A DNA stretch of 64,000 nt from Hetaerina americana (GCA_022747635.1 JAKTNV010000001.1:30545990-30609989); one strand, 5' to 3'; counted from the first letter of the stretch, positions 26,870 through 41,029 are shown. Numbers and translations: made by a program. Notes: generated by a model not told the origin, from the sequence alone.

Positions 26870-27270
26870 ATCGGCGTCTGTGAGGGCGGTGATTTGTTTG
26901 CCGATTCCCTCTCGAGAGTGACGTCCAACCAAGCCCCGGGCGGACGCTCTTTTAAGTAGAGGGCCGGGGCCGGCCGGTGTGCCTCGGGAGAGGTCATCCG
27001 TCGGAATTCCGAGATATTACAGTGCCATTTCTTCCGAAATGAGCATTTTGTGTGATGATTCCAATTTGGTTCCTCTATATTCGGATATTATCCCACAAGG
27101 AATCCAAGACTTTCGGTGATGAACTATTAAGAGGCATACTCCGGCAATGCCACGAGAGGAAAATGGACGTGGGTATCCGAATGTTTCTCTGTGATTATCT
27201 GGGGTCCTGGCAACTCCCGTGCCAGGGATTGAAGGGCGGTCATTCAACTCGACGCGGCGGCGTTGTTTGA
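26870..27270. other. Small GC-rich patch
   Basis: Contains a GGGGCCGGGGCC-like stretch (about 26960-26980) with CpGs just after a weak TTTTAAGTA string. It could be a regulatory island but no transcript is evident. Two overlapping 72-76 codon frames on opposite strands have no domain. Confidence 0.35.
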
Positions 27271-30200
27271 AGAGCCAGGGCTAATGTCCGAAAAAACCTC
27301 TTGAACCCAGAAAAGAGATGAGAATTGAGATGCCCATTCTTCCGAGCTTACCTCCGTCATAGACACATCCAGCGTTCAAACCTGCAGATTAGATTGAAGG
27401 TGCCATTTTCGTCTCCATCAGTTTTTTGGCGAAGCACTCAAGACATTATATTTACATAAAACTCTGAAAGGAGAGACAATCGCAATGAAGTATTGAGAGC
27501 AAGCAGAAGGTTCCTGAAAATTTAAAAATTCCTTTAAAAATATTATAATAAATATTATATTCCTTCCTTTAAAAATATCCCTTTTGTCAATAAATGGCGT
27601 GTAGACAACTTCGAGGGTGGAATTGATTAAATCCTTCTCCCGGGAACGCCCATTTGCCGGATTCGGGAAAGAATACCTCCATAAACTCAAGCTCCATCAT
27701 GTCCTTCGCTAACCAGAATTGATTAACATCTAAAGATAAGCTTGACACTTTAAGGTGAACAGATGGGCAGTGTGGGAGGGTTGAGCGGCGAATGAGATGT
27801 CTACATCGCATTGCATTGATCCTCGATCGTCAGCTGTTCTTCATTGCAATTTTCCTCTCGGTCTTCCTCCGATTTCCATCTATTCCTTCTCTCAACTCCG
27901 CCAAGTCTCCTTCTTCAGAATCACACTCGGAGCCAGGGGTGTGTGACTGGTTATCCCGTTAGCCGCTACGCTACCCATAAGCATCTCCGAGTCAACCAAC
28001 CATCTATTTGTCACCGTTAGGGAGGAAGACATCTCTCGCTGCTTGGACATGTCTCCGAACTGTTTTCCGTCTCCGAAAGCCGCCTTCGGGCACTGGTCTC
28101 ATGTGAACTCGTGTTATTTCTGGCTCTTCTGAGAGCAGCCGTTCCCATAATTATTTCTATCAGGCATTTGCTTTGGCCTTTCATCAATAAATCACTTCGT
28201 CTCATTCCATTCATAAAGCTGACCTGTGTAAATTTCGAAGCGATATAATAAAACCAACTCTGTAGTGTCTTTGAAGACGAATGTCCCCTTCGAATCGCCA
28301 GCTATGATTACCTACGCAGAGGTGCCTCTTTGCTATTGTTGGTAAGCTAATTTTGTATGCCTTCTGACATCTTCCATCCATCAGGCTTCGGAACAAATTT
28401 TAGTGTCTAAATATTATAAGTCATCTTTGTATTAAACATTTTGACCTTCTCTCTAGTCATTCCATCCTCCTATAATGGCATGCCTGAGGATTTATCTTGC
28501 AGCATTTGTATAGTTGTAGAGCCGTTATAATTTCAATTCTTATTTTACACAAGATGCCAACTTAAGGAATTAGTTTCGTCCGTATGATCAATATAATTAT
28601 GACCAACTTTACATCACGTTTGCCATTTCTCCAACACCTCTTTCTGATGAAATTTCTATGTTTAATTTTGTGCAAATGGATGCGTATAACTAGCTTACAT
28701 TTTTAATATGAATAGTTAATTCGTCGAAGAATCTTAGAATACCCTAGCAAGGGCATAATATGTGTTTATGGACTAAAAACTGTATGCAAATGTGTAGTAA
28801 TTTCACTCATTAGACTGTGCGTGTAATGTTTCTAATATTCTTAGGGAATACTAATTAGCTCTGTGCGAAAACAAAAAAAATTAATGCCTAACGTTCATGG
28901 TAGTGCGTTCAATACTCAAAAAAATATTTTTTTAATCGTATTATTCATTTCCTTTCTTTTCCTTGATAGAAGCATAGTGTTTTTTGTGAGGAAAACTTAA
29001 GGTTATTATTTCAAATAAGTCTTGGGCGAATCCGGGAGGGAATTGATTTTTGAACAAGACTACCGATGATTGCGGGTGAAAACAAACATGCCGAGGAATT
29101 TGGAACTGAAATGGAGTTTTTCTCATGCATTAATGCCCAAGATCGACCACATAATAACCGCTTTACAAATGTTCGTTTGAACGCCTTTCAAAAATCCAAT
29201 ACGAAAGACATGACCACTGAAAGGGTTAAGATCCTCCAATCGGTCGCGGTGGTCGAAAAACCACAATACATCCGTGGCACCTAACTCAACCCCCGCGGTT
29301 ACCATGCCAACGTAAACGCCACCATTTCTTTTTTGTCCGTTTTCGCATTCAAGTGCGGGAGGCAACGAGGAGAGAAAATAATTCCTCCTTCAAACGAAAC
29401 AATGACTTCTGCGGATTGTTCAGGAATGGTCCCAAGCACACTTGACACGTGCGCGCTCGCGCATGCACTTAGGTGTATTATTTTCCACTCCATAATATGA
29501 ACCGCACAGACAGAGCGTACTCATTCGAGCTCGTTTACTCAATGTTGGAATCAACAACGCAATTAGAGATAAGATATGCGATGCTTATTCACATAATTCT
29601 GTTTGTTATATGGTTATTACTTAACCGTCACAATGTCATCAATGTTAACCTTTTTCCAATAGTTACTAGATAACATAAAATTCTTTTGCTACTGAGATCT
29701 AACAGCATACCTATTGGGAGCGATTAAACTAAGTAGTCTCGTCTTGAAGTGCATTATCGCGAGTTAGTACTTTTACAATTTTGGTAAATGCATGCGATTA
29801 TGCATGGATGAGGGAGTTTACGGATAGCTGTAAATTAATCAGCTATATATCCTGGAGTAATGTGGAAAAGGTTGTTATCGCCTTCTTTTAAATATCATAT
29901 ATTCACGTGATCAAACAAGCTTTCTTATTCCGATGCAATAAGTTTAATTGTAATTTTTCAACACCATTTTATGTTTTCTCGCAGTATTAAGTATTTATTC
30001 CTAAATGGTGTGTTTAAATAAAAGAAAAGTAGATACAAAGTGATGAATCACCCAGGGTTGGAGTAAAAGGTGGAACATCCAAAACTTTCTGGTAGAATCG
30101 GGGAAAGGATTTATGAGCTTCCTCCAGAAAATTGTTGAGTTGGTGAGAGAGGTCGGCAGAAATTGGGTCTTGATGGTCACAAATTACACTGTAGTAAACA

Positions 30201-31019
30201 TTGTCTCATATTAAATGTATTTTTAAACAGAAGACATAACGTACCGTATGCCATCCTTCGGTGAGTTACCGAAGAGAAATATTTTATGGATGTTGTTCCT
30301 CAAGATTCCTATTTAAATATAAGCTTTGATTTCTCAGCTTAGTTGTTTTGACGGCGTCATTTTTACAATTCTGAAAATAATTAGTGTGAGAGATTCAGAT
30401 TAATCGATCTGTGTTTTCTGCCGTGATTTTTGTATGTTGAATATGCACAAATAAGCTCCACGGTGTACTAATAACTAGGACATGCTGAGGGCATGCTCTA
30501 AGCTGAGATAAATTTGCTTATAAAATTATACTTTTCAATGTCATTAGTCTCAAATCCGTAATTATACTCACATAATATGTGATCCCAACAGCATGTGGTA
30601 TTCCTTGCACTAATTCCAAATCAAGAACAGAATTTATTTAAAAAAATCATGCATTGGAAAACTGCATTGGTTCCATGATTAGATATTAAATGTATCAATC
30701 AGATGATCCAACGTTTTGGAATTCGTTTTTATAGCCCACTGGACTCGGTCAATTTAGTTTTTTCTCGGGATTGCAGACGACGTGGTGCAACGCAATGAGT
30801 GCTGGAATACGACAATACAGCCCAAGGAAGAAAAATATCGCGATGCCTCGTAGAGAAACTTGGAGGAACAGATTATATATATTATGGAGTGAGTAATCAA
30901 GGGACTCAAACTAAATTAGCCCTTAACGGCTCAACTCATGACAGAATGGCGGATCGTGACCTTTTGCAGCGAAGAAAGGTGAAATAAAGTACTGTTGAGT
31001 GTGAATCGCAGGAGCTAGT
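27271..31019. other. AT-rich DNA, minor repeats only
   Basis: A short direct repeat (TTCCTTTAAAAATAT, two copies about 34 bp apart, near 27530-27580) is visible. On the minus strand near 27935-27985 a GGTAGCGTAGCGGCTAACG string resembles a polymerase III A box, but the expected B box is decayed. Frames of 60-90 codons on both strands show no domains. No gene is supported. Confidence 0.45.
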
Positions 31020-31480
31020 TACGAGAGGGTGAGGAATGGGTGGGGTGGGGACTGAGGGCATCTATTGTTGGCCTCTGCAGATCGTCGATCGTGGGTTTCC
31101 ATGGGAACTGCAGATGGAAAAGTGGGGGAGGGAACGCTCGTGACTCAGTTCACCTCTCTCCCACGGAGGGCGTCGAGAGACTGAGGGTGGGACGCTTTTT
31201 TTCCGGCGCCTCCCTTTCTGCCTCTTCTCCCCACTATTTCTCCCATCCTCCTGTTTCCGAACCCGTCTCTACTCGACCCTCGCAGCCCACTCTTACCTTC
31301 TTCGCCGTATCGCGGTGTGGCCCCATGTATCATACGTGTATCTATGCTACCTGGAGCGGACGAGAGAGAGGGTATAAGGGAGAGGTCTTAACGGTGAGAG
31401 TGTCGTTCCCTCTCTCACTTCAGCATCAGGGGGCGAGGCAATGGTTCTTGGCACCATGTCATCCAATGTGACTGGGTGCC
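31020..31480. other. GC-rich patch
   Basis: A purine-rich start is followed by a pyrimidine-rich stretch on the plus strand. A 143-codon forward frame (31040-31471) and a reverse frame overlap; no domain is recognised. Confidence 0.45.
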
Positions 31481-32279
31481 AATTTCTTCCTGCGAGGTCG
31501 TAAGGTCAATTTGATCCCTCGTCTCCGGTTCAATCTCATTCCCAGTGGTTCCGACATGCCCCGTCGCTGATGAGGGTAACGGTTCGAGTCACCCTCGCTC
31601 TCCTATACGATCCATTTTTGAGAGCCAGGATGCGAAGGTTGCTTCTTTTTCGTGAGGGACAGAGGAGAAATAGTGAACTTGTATCATCTCCCAACTAATT
31701 GTCTCCCTCGTCAATGTGACTCACCGACCCCTTTCCCTCTAAACTTGGAGTAACCTCAAAACTTAGCACGTAGGTTTTTTGCAGTAATTGACTCATATTG
31801 AAAACCTTAAATAATGGTGACTCCCAGGAAAATCCTCGTCGAGTGGAGTACGATATATTCAAAAGTTTCTATTTCTTGATCTAAGTACAGCCGATTACTT
31901 TGCATTTGCGAACATGAGAGTATGGGGCCATATTTAGGAATTTACCGTATTTAAATAAAATTGAAACCATTTTGAGAATTTCAGCGTGAAGAAGAATCAC
32001 TAATGAATTGTGATTCTTCCGTCGGCTTCCTTCAAATACTCCGAAAAAGAGCCGTTGACGAACCCAAAGCTATGCCGGAGTCCTTAAGTTGTTTTGTTTT
32101 CCACGATTATCTCGTTTCGCGGGTCATATTCAAAGAAAAGCGAGGCTCTTTTTGATCATTAAAGGGACGGTGTGTAATTAGTGATGCCCTTGCAAATGCG
32201 TTTACTCTCAGTTATTACTTGATCATATCTATCCAGCCGATACGTGTCAAGTATTTGCATTAAACCCTCTTTGACAGTT
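31481..32279. other. Mixed-composition DNA with a hairpin
   Basis: Only the inverted repeat at 31991-32019, listed separately, stands out. A B-box-like GGTTCGAGTC near 31580 lacks a convincing A box. Confidence 0.5.
31991..32019. repeat. Perfect 10-bp inverted repeat with 9-nt loop
   Basis: GAAGAATCAC and its exact reverse complement GTGATTCTTC flank the loop TAATGAATT. Seen directly; function unknown. Confidence 0.9.
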
Positions 32280-32690
32280 CACCCGCTTCGAATCTTCAAG
32301 CTCTCCATCCGGATCCCCGGCAATGTCTCTTTCTCCCACGCAATGAATTCTCTGTGCTCGCAGAGATTCCCACACGACCCCCATCTCGCCCTTGGCTCCT
32401 GTTGTGAAGGGCGAACCTTCACCTGAAGGATGCCCTCGAGCGTTCAAAACTCACAGGAATGGTTTTTTTCACAAGAGGTGGCGAGAGATGGAGAAAGAGG
32501 AGGGAGGGGAGGGTGACGACATCCCTTCCATTCCGCCGTCTCCCTCGGCGAAATGAAACGTGAGGCTCCCGAGGGCCCCGGGGGCAGTCGCGAGTGCCGT
32601 CGCCCCTTCGCATTACCGAAGCTGCGGCTTCCATGAAATTCAAACCCCGGTGGGCCTTATCTTTTTTCCGGAGTCGTCCTCTTCCCCGTT
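32280..32690. other. GC-rich patch
   Basis: GC-rich sequence with overlapping frames of 60-78 codons on both strands. No domain is recognised. Confidence 0.45.
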
Positions 32691-33207
32691 AGTTGCACTC
32701 GGTGGCAGCGATACATGAACGTTCCGGTCGCGGTTAAATGACGAGGTCCAACTCAACCAGTGCCTATCTACGAAGGGCGTTCGGAGGGATGAGCATCGTA
32801 AGTAATGGTGGACATAAGTGAAATCATTTGATCGGACCTCTAAAAATATACGGATATAATTTATCTGATACATCATTATGGTTCAGAATTCAGTGAATTT
32901 GTGATCTGATGGCCAGCTAAGAGTTGTGAATAAATTCTAACAAAATAGAAATGTCAGGCAATTAATAAAAATCAACGCTAAGCAAAATGTTTCGGAAAAA
33001 GATCGGGGTATTATACGATTTTGATTTCTCTCATCATGTGTTTCAAATTCAAATAAATGCAAACTGTATAAAAATGACAACATTTCCAATAAGGCGCCGA
33101 AATTTTATGAGATAAGTTTAATGTTCCTTGTAATTTTTTTGTTATATAATTTTCGTAAATGCAACACCATAATCTATGATGGGGCATGACGGAGCTAGAT
33201 ATCACAA
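32691..33207. other. AT-rich DNA, nothing seen
   Basis: No supported features. Confidence 0.55.
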
Positions 33208-33711
33208 TTATAATTGCTGAACGACTAAAAAAATATCAGATATGACTTTATTAGTTGCTGGAACCACTCTCCTCCTGAGGGAAATCCAAAGTCGTAAATC
33301 AGTTTTGGAAACATAGGTGGTAGCATTGCGGAAAATAAGATTCTCCGCTAAAAGGATATACAATATTTCATATTTGAGTAATTGGAGAGAGGAAATTATC
33401 ATTAAAACATAGTGTACGAGACCATCACCAATAATCGAATGGACCTCTTCTTTTCCCGCCATTAACTCAAACAGGAAATTGCCTTCTCCAGATATCGTAT
33501 ATGAGCAATGACATGACAGTGCGTTTTGCAACCAGATGGTGCGCTTCTGAAGTACAGGAGACGGCAGCAGAAGCGCGCACAATGCCGCGACGGTCAAGAC
33601 GTTTGCGGAGGTGATCACGGGCCAATGCATGCCCCTTCCGGGTAGCGGAAAAAAGACACGCAGAAGTACACGCACTACTGGCCGCACTACGTCTTGGTGA
33701 TGGGGCCCCAC
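33208..33711 (-). CDS. Unrecognised 167-codon open frame with a hydrophobic leader, possible exon
   Basis: The frame is open for 167 codons from the first Met, or 140 from an internal Met (codon 28, base 33630). After Met28 comes a hydrophobic stretch (about residues 35-53, rich in Val, Leu and Ala) that reads like a signal peptide or signal anchor, then a mixed soluble-looking region with a Cys-His-Cys cluster and a second hydrophobic stretch near residues 100-120. The first part after Met28 prefers G or C at third codon positions, unlike the local AT-rich background. Unlike the GC-patch frames it has no Ser/Pro low complexity and no competing overlapping frame. I recognise no family. A receptor-like or secreted protein exon would fit the layout, but that is inference; chance remains possible. 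Confidence 0.25.
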   Translation of the reverse strand: MGPHHQDVVRPVVRVLLRVFFPLPGRGMHWPVITSANVLTVAALCALLLPSPVLQKRTIWLQNALSCHCSYTISGEGNFLFELMAGKEEVHSIIGDGLVHYVLMIISSLQLLKYEILYILLAENLIFRNATTYVSKTDLRLWISLRRRVVPATNKVISDIFLVVQQL

Positions 33712-35689
33712 GCGATCCCTTGACGTTTTGAGTCCCTAATCCACGACCATTGTTATTTTTTCATCCCGGAGACTTCAACGACGGTATGGAACACTATATT
33801 TACACACCATCCGTGATGGGAATAATTGACCTTCTTTTGCTCGGCATTTGAGTTTATGAGCCAGAAAATCTAGGGTGAGTGCAAACAAAAAGTTAAGTGG
33901 TAGTTTGAGATCCCGAGGCAAAACATTTTCTTAACAACCGCGGTCATGCCACTCTGAATCATCGTTACGCAACGCAAATCCACTTTCAATCTGGAATTCG
34001 GTTCGCTTCCACTTCTATTGATCTTGTTACAGTGCCGGTGTTATTTACCGCGATGCGGAGGATGCTGTGAATTTTTTAACTGGTTTTGAATCTTCAAAGT
34101 GCAGATCATTTTCACCATAAATTTACTCCCTGATTCCTGGATGTTTAACTCACTGCACTAATAGTTCCTTGTTTTCTCCCTCCATCTTTAGCAAAGAAGT
34201 GCATTTTGATGGGCGTTCTTATGGTTATTTCCAAATCCTTTTTTCTATTGTCATTCCAAGAAACAGACTTGCGGAAAAAGGGTCCGAGTATACCTCATAA
34301 GAATAAAAAATACAAGGATAATCGTTGAGAGAAAGATCCCCTTACTGCTTGCTCCCTGGCGTGCCCTTAGCTCTGAGGCAAAGTGAGCTTTGTGTTGAGC
34401 ATTAAAAATTTTATGATTCCTGAGGACTAAAGCCCTATGGCAACGTAGTCAAAATACAAGTACATGATAACAATAAAATCACTCTGACCCAATGGTAGGT
34501 ATCACTTAAAGTCATCCCCTGCATCATCTCAACCAGAAAACAGAACCCCTCGTTTTCTTCGAAACGAGAGAGACACCTATATTCTTCGAAATTCTAAGAA
34601 AAGACATTTGAAACGCTGTTAAATCTTCGATTTCTTTTTTACCATTCTCAATTAAGTCCAGGTGGAATAAATAGATTACGTTCTTGTCACAATTACACTA
34701 TTTTTTTATTTCCAAAATAATGGGAGAAAGTATTTCCTGTGTTGTTAGCAATACTGTTGGAAATGCCTCAGTTGATCTATTTGGTTTGTAACAGGAGAAT
34801 TTTTCCATGAATCGGCGTATATAATTTTCATTTACATCATAAACTGCAGTAAATAAATTGAATTCAGCTACATTTTTCACCGGATTTAGTATACAATAAT
34901 AAGCCATAAAAGACTATAGGAATCGTTGGAACTAGTCCCTATATAATCAACATCATATGTATTCCTGGAATCAATATCCTACCTTAGTTCTTAGAATTTC
35001 CTTCCTCCTCAAACTTATTGGACCAATATAAACATGGCATCCCACCCGATTATTCATCTGGCACTAAACCCTAGGAAAAGTGCAATTTGCACGCTCTGGA
35101 AAGAAGACTAGTTCCTTTTCTTGTGCCCTCTATGGTTTCCCACGAAATTCTACGAGACTCTATGATTAGTAACCGATCAATCTCTTATTGTTACACTACC
35201 ACACCCTCTGTTTTTGCTAAAATTACCTTGAATGAATATATAATTAGCTTCATTAAATACAGGCACATTCGAAGTGGTATTTTCGTTTCATAATTTTACC
35301 TTCGAAATGGATTTCCAAGTGATGATCACCGAAGAAGAGTGTCCAAAGGTAAAGGATGATCTCGGGGACTCCCACCTCAAGTGATTTAATAACGAAAAGG
35401 ACCCTCTTGGATCACCAATAAACATGTAAAGTTAACTATCCACTTCAGAACTTAAAATCCTGTTGGCGCGTACCTTTGAAAACCGAAGGTGCTTGTGAAC
35501 AGTAGTTGAGCGTCTGAAAGGGATCATTTTAGACCGCCTCCAGATTACAGGAATTATTGAATTTCAACTCGACACGTAGCTTACATTTGGATCGACCGCG
35601 CCCATAGGTTTGGTCATCGAATCATCCCAAGTTGACTGATATTTGGCTTCTTTAATTCCACCTTTTACGTCGTCTTCTCATCGTCTGCA
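33712..35689. other. Mixed to AT-rich DNA, nothing seen
   Basis: No supported gene, RNA or repeat. Short frames near 34698-34907 and 35087-35293 are unremarkable. Confidence 0.55.
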
Positions 35690-36060
35690 ATTTCGACGTT
35701 AAAAGGAGAGAAAGTGAGTTCAACGGCTGCTGCTGGCCACGGCGAGCCTCGCCGTCCGATTCTGTGGCCAAGCGCAATTCCCCCTCCTCCCTCCCTGCAT
35801 ACTCCCTCCCTCCATCCTCGGGAACGGAAAGACGTCCGCATAGCGAATTCGGCACGGTCACGTCCAAGGAAAATGAGACGATAGGCACCCGCGAGACACG
35901 AAACAAAAGAAGGATTTCGGGCGCACGCTCAGGTTAGTTCTCTTTCTCGCAGATAATCTCGAAGGAGAGGGAGAAGATCCCGGGTGACCGTTAAGAAACC
36001 CTTGTGTAAGATTTCGGGGGTCCGATAAAGTGGAGGAAGCCTTCGGTCGTGATGAAAGGT
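35690..36060. other. GC-rich patch
   Basis: Two overlapping minus-strand frames (84 and 70 codons) in different registers; no recognisable product. Confidence 0.45.
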
Positions 36061-38251
36061 AATTAATCAACCCTTAAATGAATTGGCTTCATCGGATATG
36101 AACATGAGAATGTAATACAATTTTTATTACATTCTGACATCTTTTTTTTACACTTGATTTGCCTGCGGGTAATCTGATATAGGGTGAGCATATACCTGTA
36201 CATAGTGCCTCTCACAAACTTGAAAATCAATCGGCGATTTGGGTATTTTTGGCTTATTGCTAAAATTTGGCGATGGTTATCTGAGTATCTTCAATAGTGA
36301 ATACTTTGTGGATTGCCCTAATCCTCAAATAAAACAAATTTAGCACTTTATTTGGGCCTTATACTTTTCTTGTGGAATCAAAATTATTAATAATGGTACT
36401 TCTATTTCTTCTCCAAGAAAGTGCTATCTTGCGGAACATGTTTTTTAAAGCCGAAGGTTTAAATTAAAGGGAAGATATTTTCCTAATTAGTACCAAGTGT
36501 TTTGGCAACATTCCAAATGTATTCGCTTCAATATTAATTATCGATTACAACCTATTCAGTGACTGGATCCTCTCCCATTTTAAAGAAATAGTTTCACGTA
36601 AATCACATGTTATTTACTTGTCTTGATTGCTTTATTTTCTTGAATTCTCCTTCGTTTTCTTGAAACGTCCTTCTCATTTTTCTCTTGAACATCGCCAGGT
36701 TTTAGCACCAAATGAACACCATTTGGTTGATTTAAAAATAGAAGAAGTCCTTATCTGATAGTCTTCAACCACGGCATCTATTTCCGGATTTGTATCAGAA
36801 GAAAATGAAGGCCATTCTACGATGGACGATTCTCTCTCCCGAAATGCACCAAAAACTTTCCCTCCCCGTCCATCGTAAACCTAATCGATTGGTTTTGCTT
36901 GAAGTTCCATTGAATGCTGTCGCATCACTTCAACCGTGAGTTTCAAGGTTGACTTGATGTCCTTCTCAGGAAGAAATGAACGGAGTTGGGGATAAGCTCG
37001 TAAAAGGAAGATCGATATCAGCCTGTTCGATTCATTTGGACCTCTCCAATAAAATACTGTGTTTGAAAAATATCGATTAAATTCAAAGTAAACACTCAAA
37101 CTTGATCATTGGCAAAATTTGCGTTTCGCATTATTATTCTTTAAAGGAAGCATTCGAGGTTTGCTACCTTTAGGCTATTTTCTGGCTCGATATTTTTGTT
37201 TAGTTTTATCGAATATCCAGAATCGAAGTGATAGATAAGTAGTTGTTATGCGGAGAGGGTATATCCGCAAGTTTTAAGCCGCTTTAAGTCTCACGCGCAA
37301 CAGCAATTCAACTTTGCATTAGCATTGACGAACAGCAGCTAAAGCAAAAGATACGATCAACGCTTTAGAAATCCAATATTTTTATCTGAATTGCTGTGTT
37401 TTTATTATTAACTCCACGAAAATAGGTAAACATGCATATTTTTGTATGTAATATATAGACACATATATATACACACACACATATAAGGTCATTCTACCAT
37501 TTTTTGAGATAATCCATATTTAATGAAGTTCAATTAAAGCCGAGAGTTTTTGTATTTTCATAGACAATGATATTTAATGAAATCATGCGGATAGCTTGAG
37601 CCAATAAAAATAAAGTCACATCCACAAAGCATTACAGAAGCACGGGACCAGTAATAGAAATCTTTGAAAAATATTTTGATGCCTTTAAACACTTTTTTCG
37701 TAGGTAATGGATTCAGTTAATGAGTATTTCCAAGTAATTATTTACCTCACTACATGGGAGATTGGTCGGCTTGAATGAAATATTTATCTGTGCATTTAAA
37801 TAACAGATGACATTTATTTCCAAATATCATCTGCTATGTAAACCTTTTCATCATTCTCCACCTGTCCTCCATCTGGGGGAATGACTTTTGAAAGGCATTC
37901 GGCGTATTCTCACGAGCTTCTCAGCCAAAGCTTTCAGATGGGTCTCTCACACGTGCTTGACCGCATCTTCGACTCGCTCGGAGGTTCTTTATGTGATTTA
38001 TCTCTTGTGCATGGCATGTCAGTGTTTGTTTACAATGCCCACAGCTATTCAGATGCCATGTATCTGATGCAACGGAGTAGTATAATTAGCATGGCTTTAC
38101 TTGACGATTACACGGGTTCCGACCGGAGACTTGCGGGTGTACATGAAGAGCTAACACGCAACGGTGGAGGGACTCGATATCTTGCCTTAAAATCATGTTG
38201 GTCATAACCACTTATTCTTGCATAGATAAGTTTTAAACGCGCGTCATCTCA

Positions 38252-38254
<3 letters not shown>
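36061..38254. other. AT-rich DNA with a small AT/CA microsatellite
   Basis: A short ATATATAC-ACACACACAT tract lies at about 37460-37488. A 108-codon forward frame (37881-38207) has no recognised domain; frames of this length are expected by chance here. No other feature is seen. Confidence 0.5.

Positions 38255-38305
<51 letters not shown>
38255..38305. repeat. (TA)n microsatellite
   Basis: About 25 uninterrupted TA units, seen directly. Confidence 0.97.
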
Positions 38306-38309
<4 letters not shown>

Positions 38310-41029
38310 TCCTTAGCGTGTTTTATTGTATCTATTAAACCTCTAAGAATGCTTCTAAACAACAGCAGTTGCTAAGAAGTAACGCAGTGCTAACAATTTT
38401 TTTTTACTAAGCATAGATATACGGAAATGATTTCAAGGCCAGCCTAGGAAAAATGCAGCATTTTCTTATTCGGTTCCACCCGGTAGTCTCCATAGCGGGC
38501 AAAACTGTAAGTGAACCGCCACTCGAACTGACGCTACGTTACTCTTTTCGTCGTCGTGATTGATGGCACCCTGGGAGTGTCAGTGAACCGTGAGCAAGTT
38601 ATTTCCTCTAATCGCTTGAAGAGCGATTCCACGAATGGTGACGCTAAAAGGATGTTATGAGAGCCATTCTTTGTATGTGGACCCTCTCTCGTGAAAAAAA
38701 AACCTGACGCGTTAGCATAGACTTCTCATTTTTGGGATATATAAATTCACGTACCTGCGTACGTATTATACATATATTTATCTCACCCGAGTGGCAGTTT
38801 AATAAGCAGAGCGAAGCTGACCGGAGATTCTAGGGGTCAAATATAAACCTGGACTTCGCTGGAAGTGGCTAGGTTGTACAACTTTCTGGTTTACATGTTA
38901 ATTTTATCATTTTATCTGAATAGATCAGTTTTCATACTACTTTATTCCTATAGATACATTGGGAACATCGTACCGATAAAGGAACTAAGCCAAGAACTAA
39001 TTCACTGACCCTATACTCCTAGTGTGAAAACTTCGAAGATCTCAAAAGAAGATTGTACAGTAGGGGATTTAGAAAACCTTAAGGGGCGGTATTTTCCCAT
39101 ATGAAATTTGAAAATAATCGCATTTACCCTCATCCTCATCTATCAAACCCACCTCCAAGTTTAGGAATAATCGCTCGATCTGCTTGATAGCTTTTGGATG
39201 TTACATACCCAAAAATCATTATTACTACGTATTCTCTTGTATTATATAAGAACATTATACATTCTTTTTCAGGGCATAATTTAATGTTATCAGGATAAAA
39301 TGGGCCCGTTAGAGTTTCCATACTATAAGTATATTCGTTACAAAATGGTTAATTACTCTTTCCTGAATTTCTTCATTATAAAATGTGCCTAAAAAGATAG
39401 TGGAATGGCAATGAGATAATGTAAGAGCTCATACCTCACTGCATTTCATGAAATAAGATCATTGGTGTTAATATTTTTAATATTTTCCAGAAATGACAAT
39501 ATAAATTCTCTCCAAGATGATAGATAATCATTACAGTCATAGGTGAACAATTGATACTTTTGAGTAGCTAAATGCCCAGTGAAATGATTCAAAAGCGGAT
39601 GATTCTGTTTGGAGTCCTCTTGTAAGATGGAGACATTCTATGAACTCTAATTTCATGCTTTGAACGAACTATTTACCTTAAATGCATTGGTTGAATTTAA
39701 AAATGAAATTAAATTAATTTACGATCTAATCATCAATGATATCTGATCTGATTGATGAAATATAATGATGCATTGGTTTACGTTAATCCAACCCTTCTAT
39801 TCTGATATTTTTTCCAGCGTGCTGTATTAGATAAGTCTCCAATGTCCCGCAATTAACAAACAATGAACTACACCAATCAACTATCTTGCCACACTAGTGA
39901 AAACTTTTATGAGCCTATTCTGCTTAACTCATTTTAAGCAGTATAAAACGAACATGAATATTATTATATTTATTGTATTTTCTCTCCCGCTTTAATTAAA
40001 GCAAAACCCTTCAATTAATGCTTCAAAACTCTCCCTTCGAATAATTTGACTTCCACTTATTTTTCGATCAGTACTCGTACCGAGCCATGGGTCCACTTAA
40101 TCTATCTAATGGTTTGGCATTCTGTTTCCTTTTGAATGCGGGAATTGAATAGGAATCTATGTTTTCATCGAGGTTTTAGAAGAACTAGCAGAAGAGAACT
40201 TGAATTTTTTGCAGTGAATCATATTTATCGTCTCTCTCAGCTCGATTAAATGGCCTGTATTTCTAGTTCTAGCTATGAAGTGGGAAAATTTTGGAAAGAA
40301 AATGATAAAATTATTTCCTTGAAACACGAGAGAAGAACTTCATTGTTTCATGGTCGCGGTATTCTGGCGGGAGCATTTCGTTTTTCGGCGGGTAGATAAA
40401 TAACCACCACGAGTTATCTGCATCCGCTTTTGACTAGATATGGAAAGACTCACTGGTAAGTGACTTCGTAAATACTTTCTACTGAAATCAGGAGAACGAT
40501 GACCCATTATCCGACCACGATGCTCAAAACTTGTACGCACTGGCAATTAAAAAGTCTCGGATCGGAATTCCACCTACAGAGATTTCAATTCTAGAATTAT
40601 TCATCTATGGTATAAGATGCTATACAACACCTAACAAGTAGCTAATTCCTCTGAGATTTATACATGCAATGGGGAACATACAGCTTGAATTGGGTTGGCA
40701 TTAAAAATTCTTTTCCGGTTGAGAATTTTGCTGCAGATCACAAGGAGCGTCTTTGCGAAAAATCTAAGGATTCAATTAAGGAACTTTCCAGAGAGGATTT
40801 TACGCAAACCAGCATGACACCTGGTTCCCATTTTGATTTATGTGAGACTACACGTCCCTATCACGTACAAGACATTTATTCCCATTCCATTCTTGATTCG
40901 GCTTCCCAAAAAATTAAGGAGAGAGAGAATCATGAGGTACTTCGGTACGTTCAATGTATTTTTTTCACGCGATGTTTTCAGGGGGAAACATTTTGAGGAA
41001 ACTGATATTTAAAAAGTTCTCAATCGATC
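38306..41029. other. AT-rich DNA, nothing recognised
   Basis: A 110-codon forward frame (40664-40996) has a soluble, charged product with no domain I recognise. No repeats or RNA genes were found. Confidence 0.5.

Noticed and set aside
37881..38207. 108-codon plus-strand open frame with no low complexity
   Set aside because: No recognisable domain, and several frames of this length are expected by chance in a window of this size and composition.
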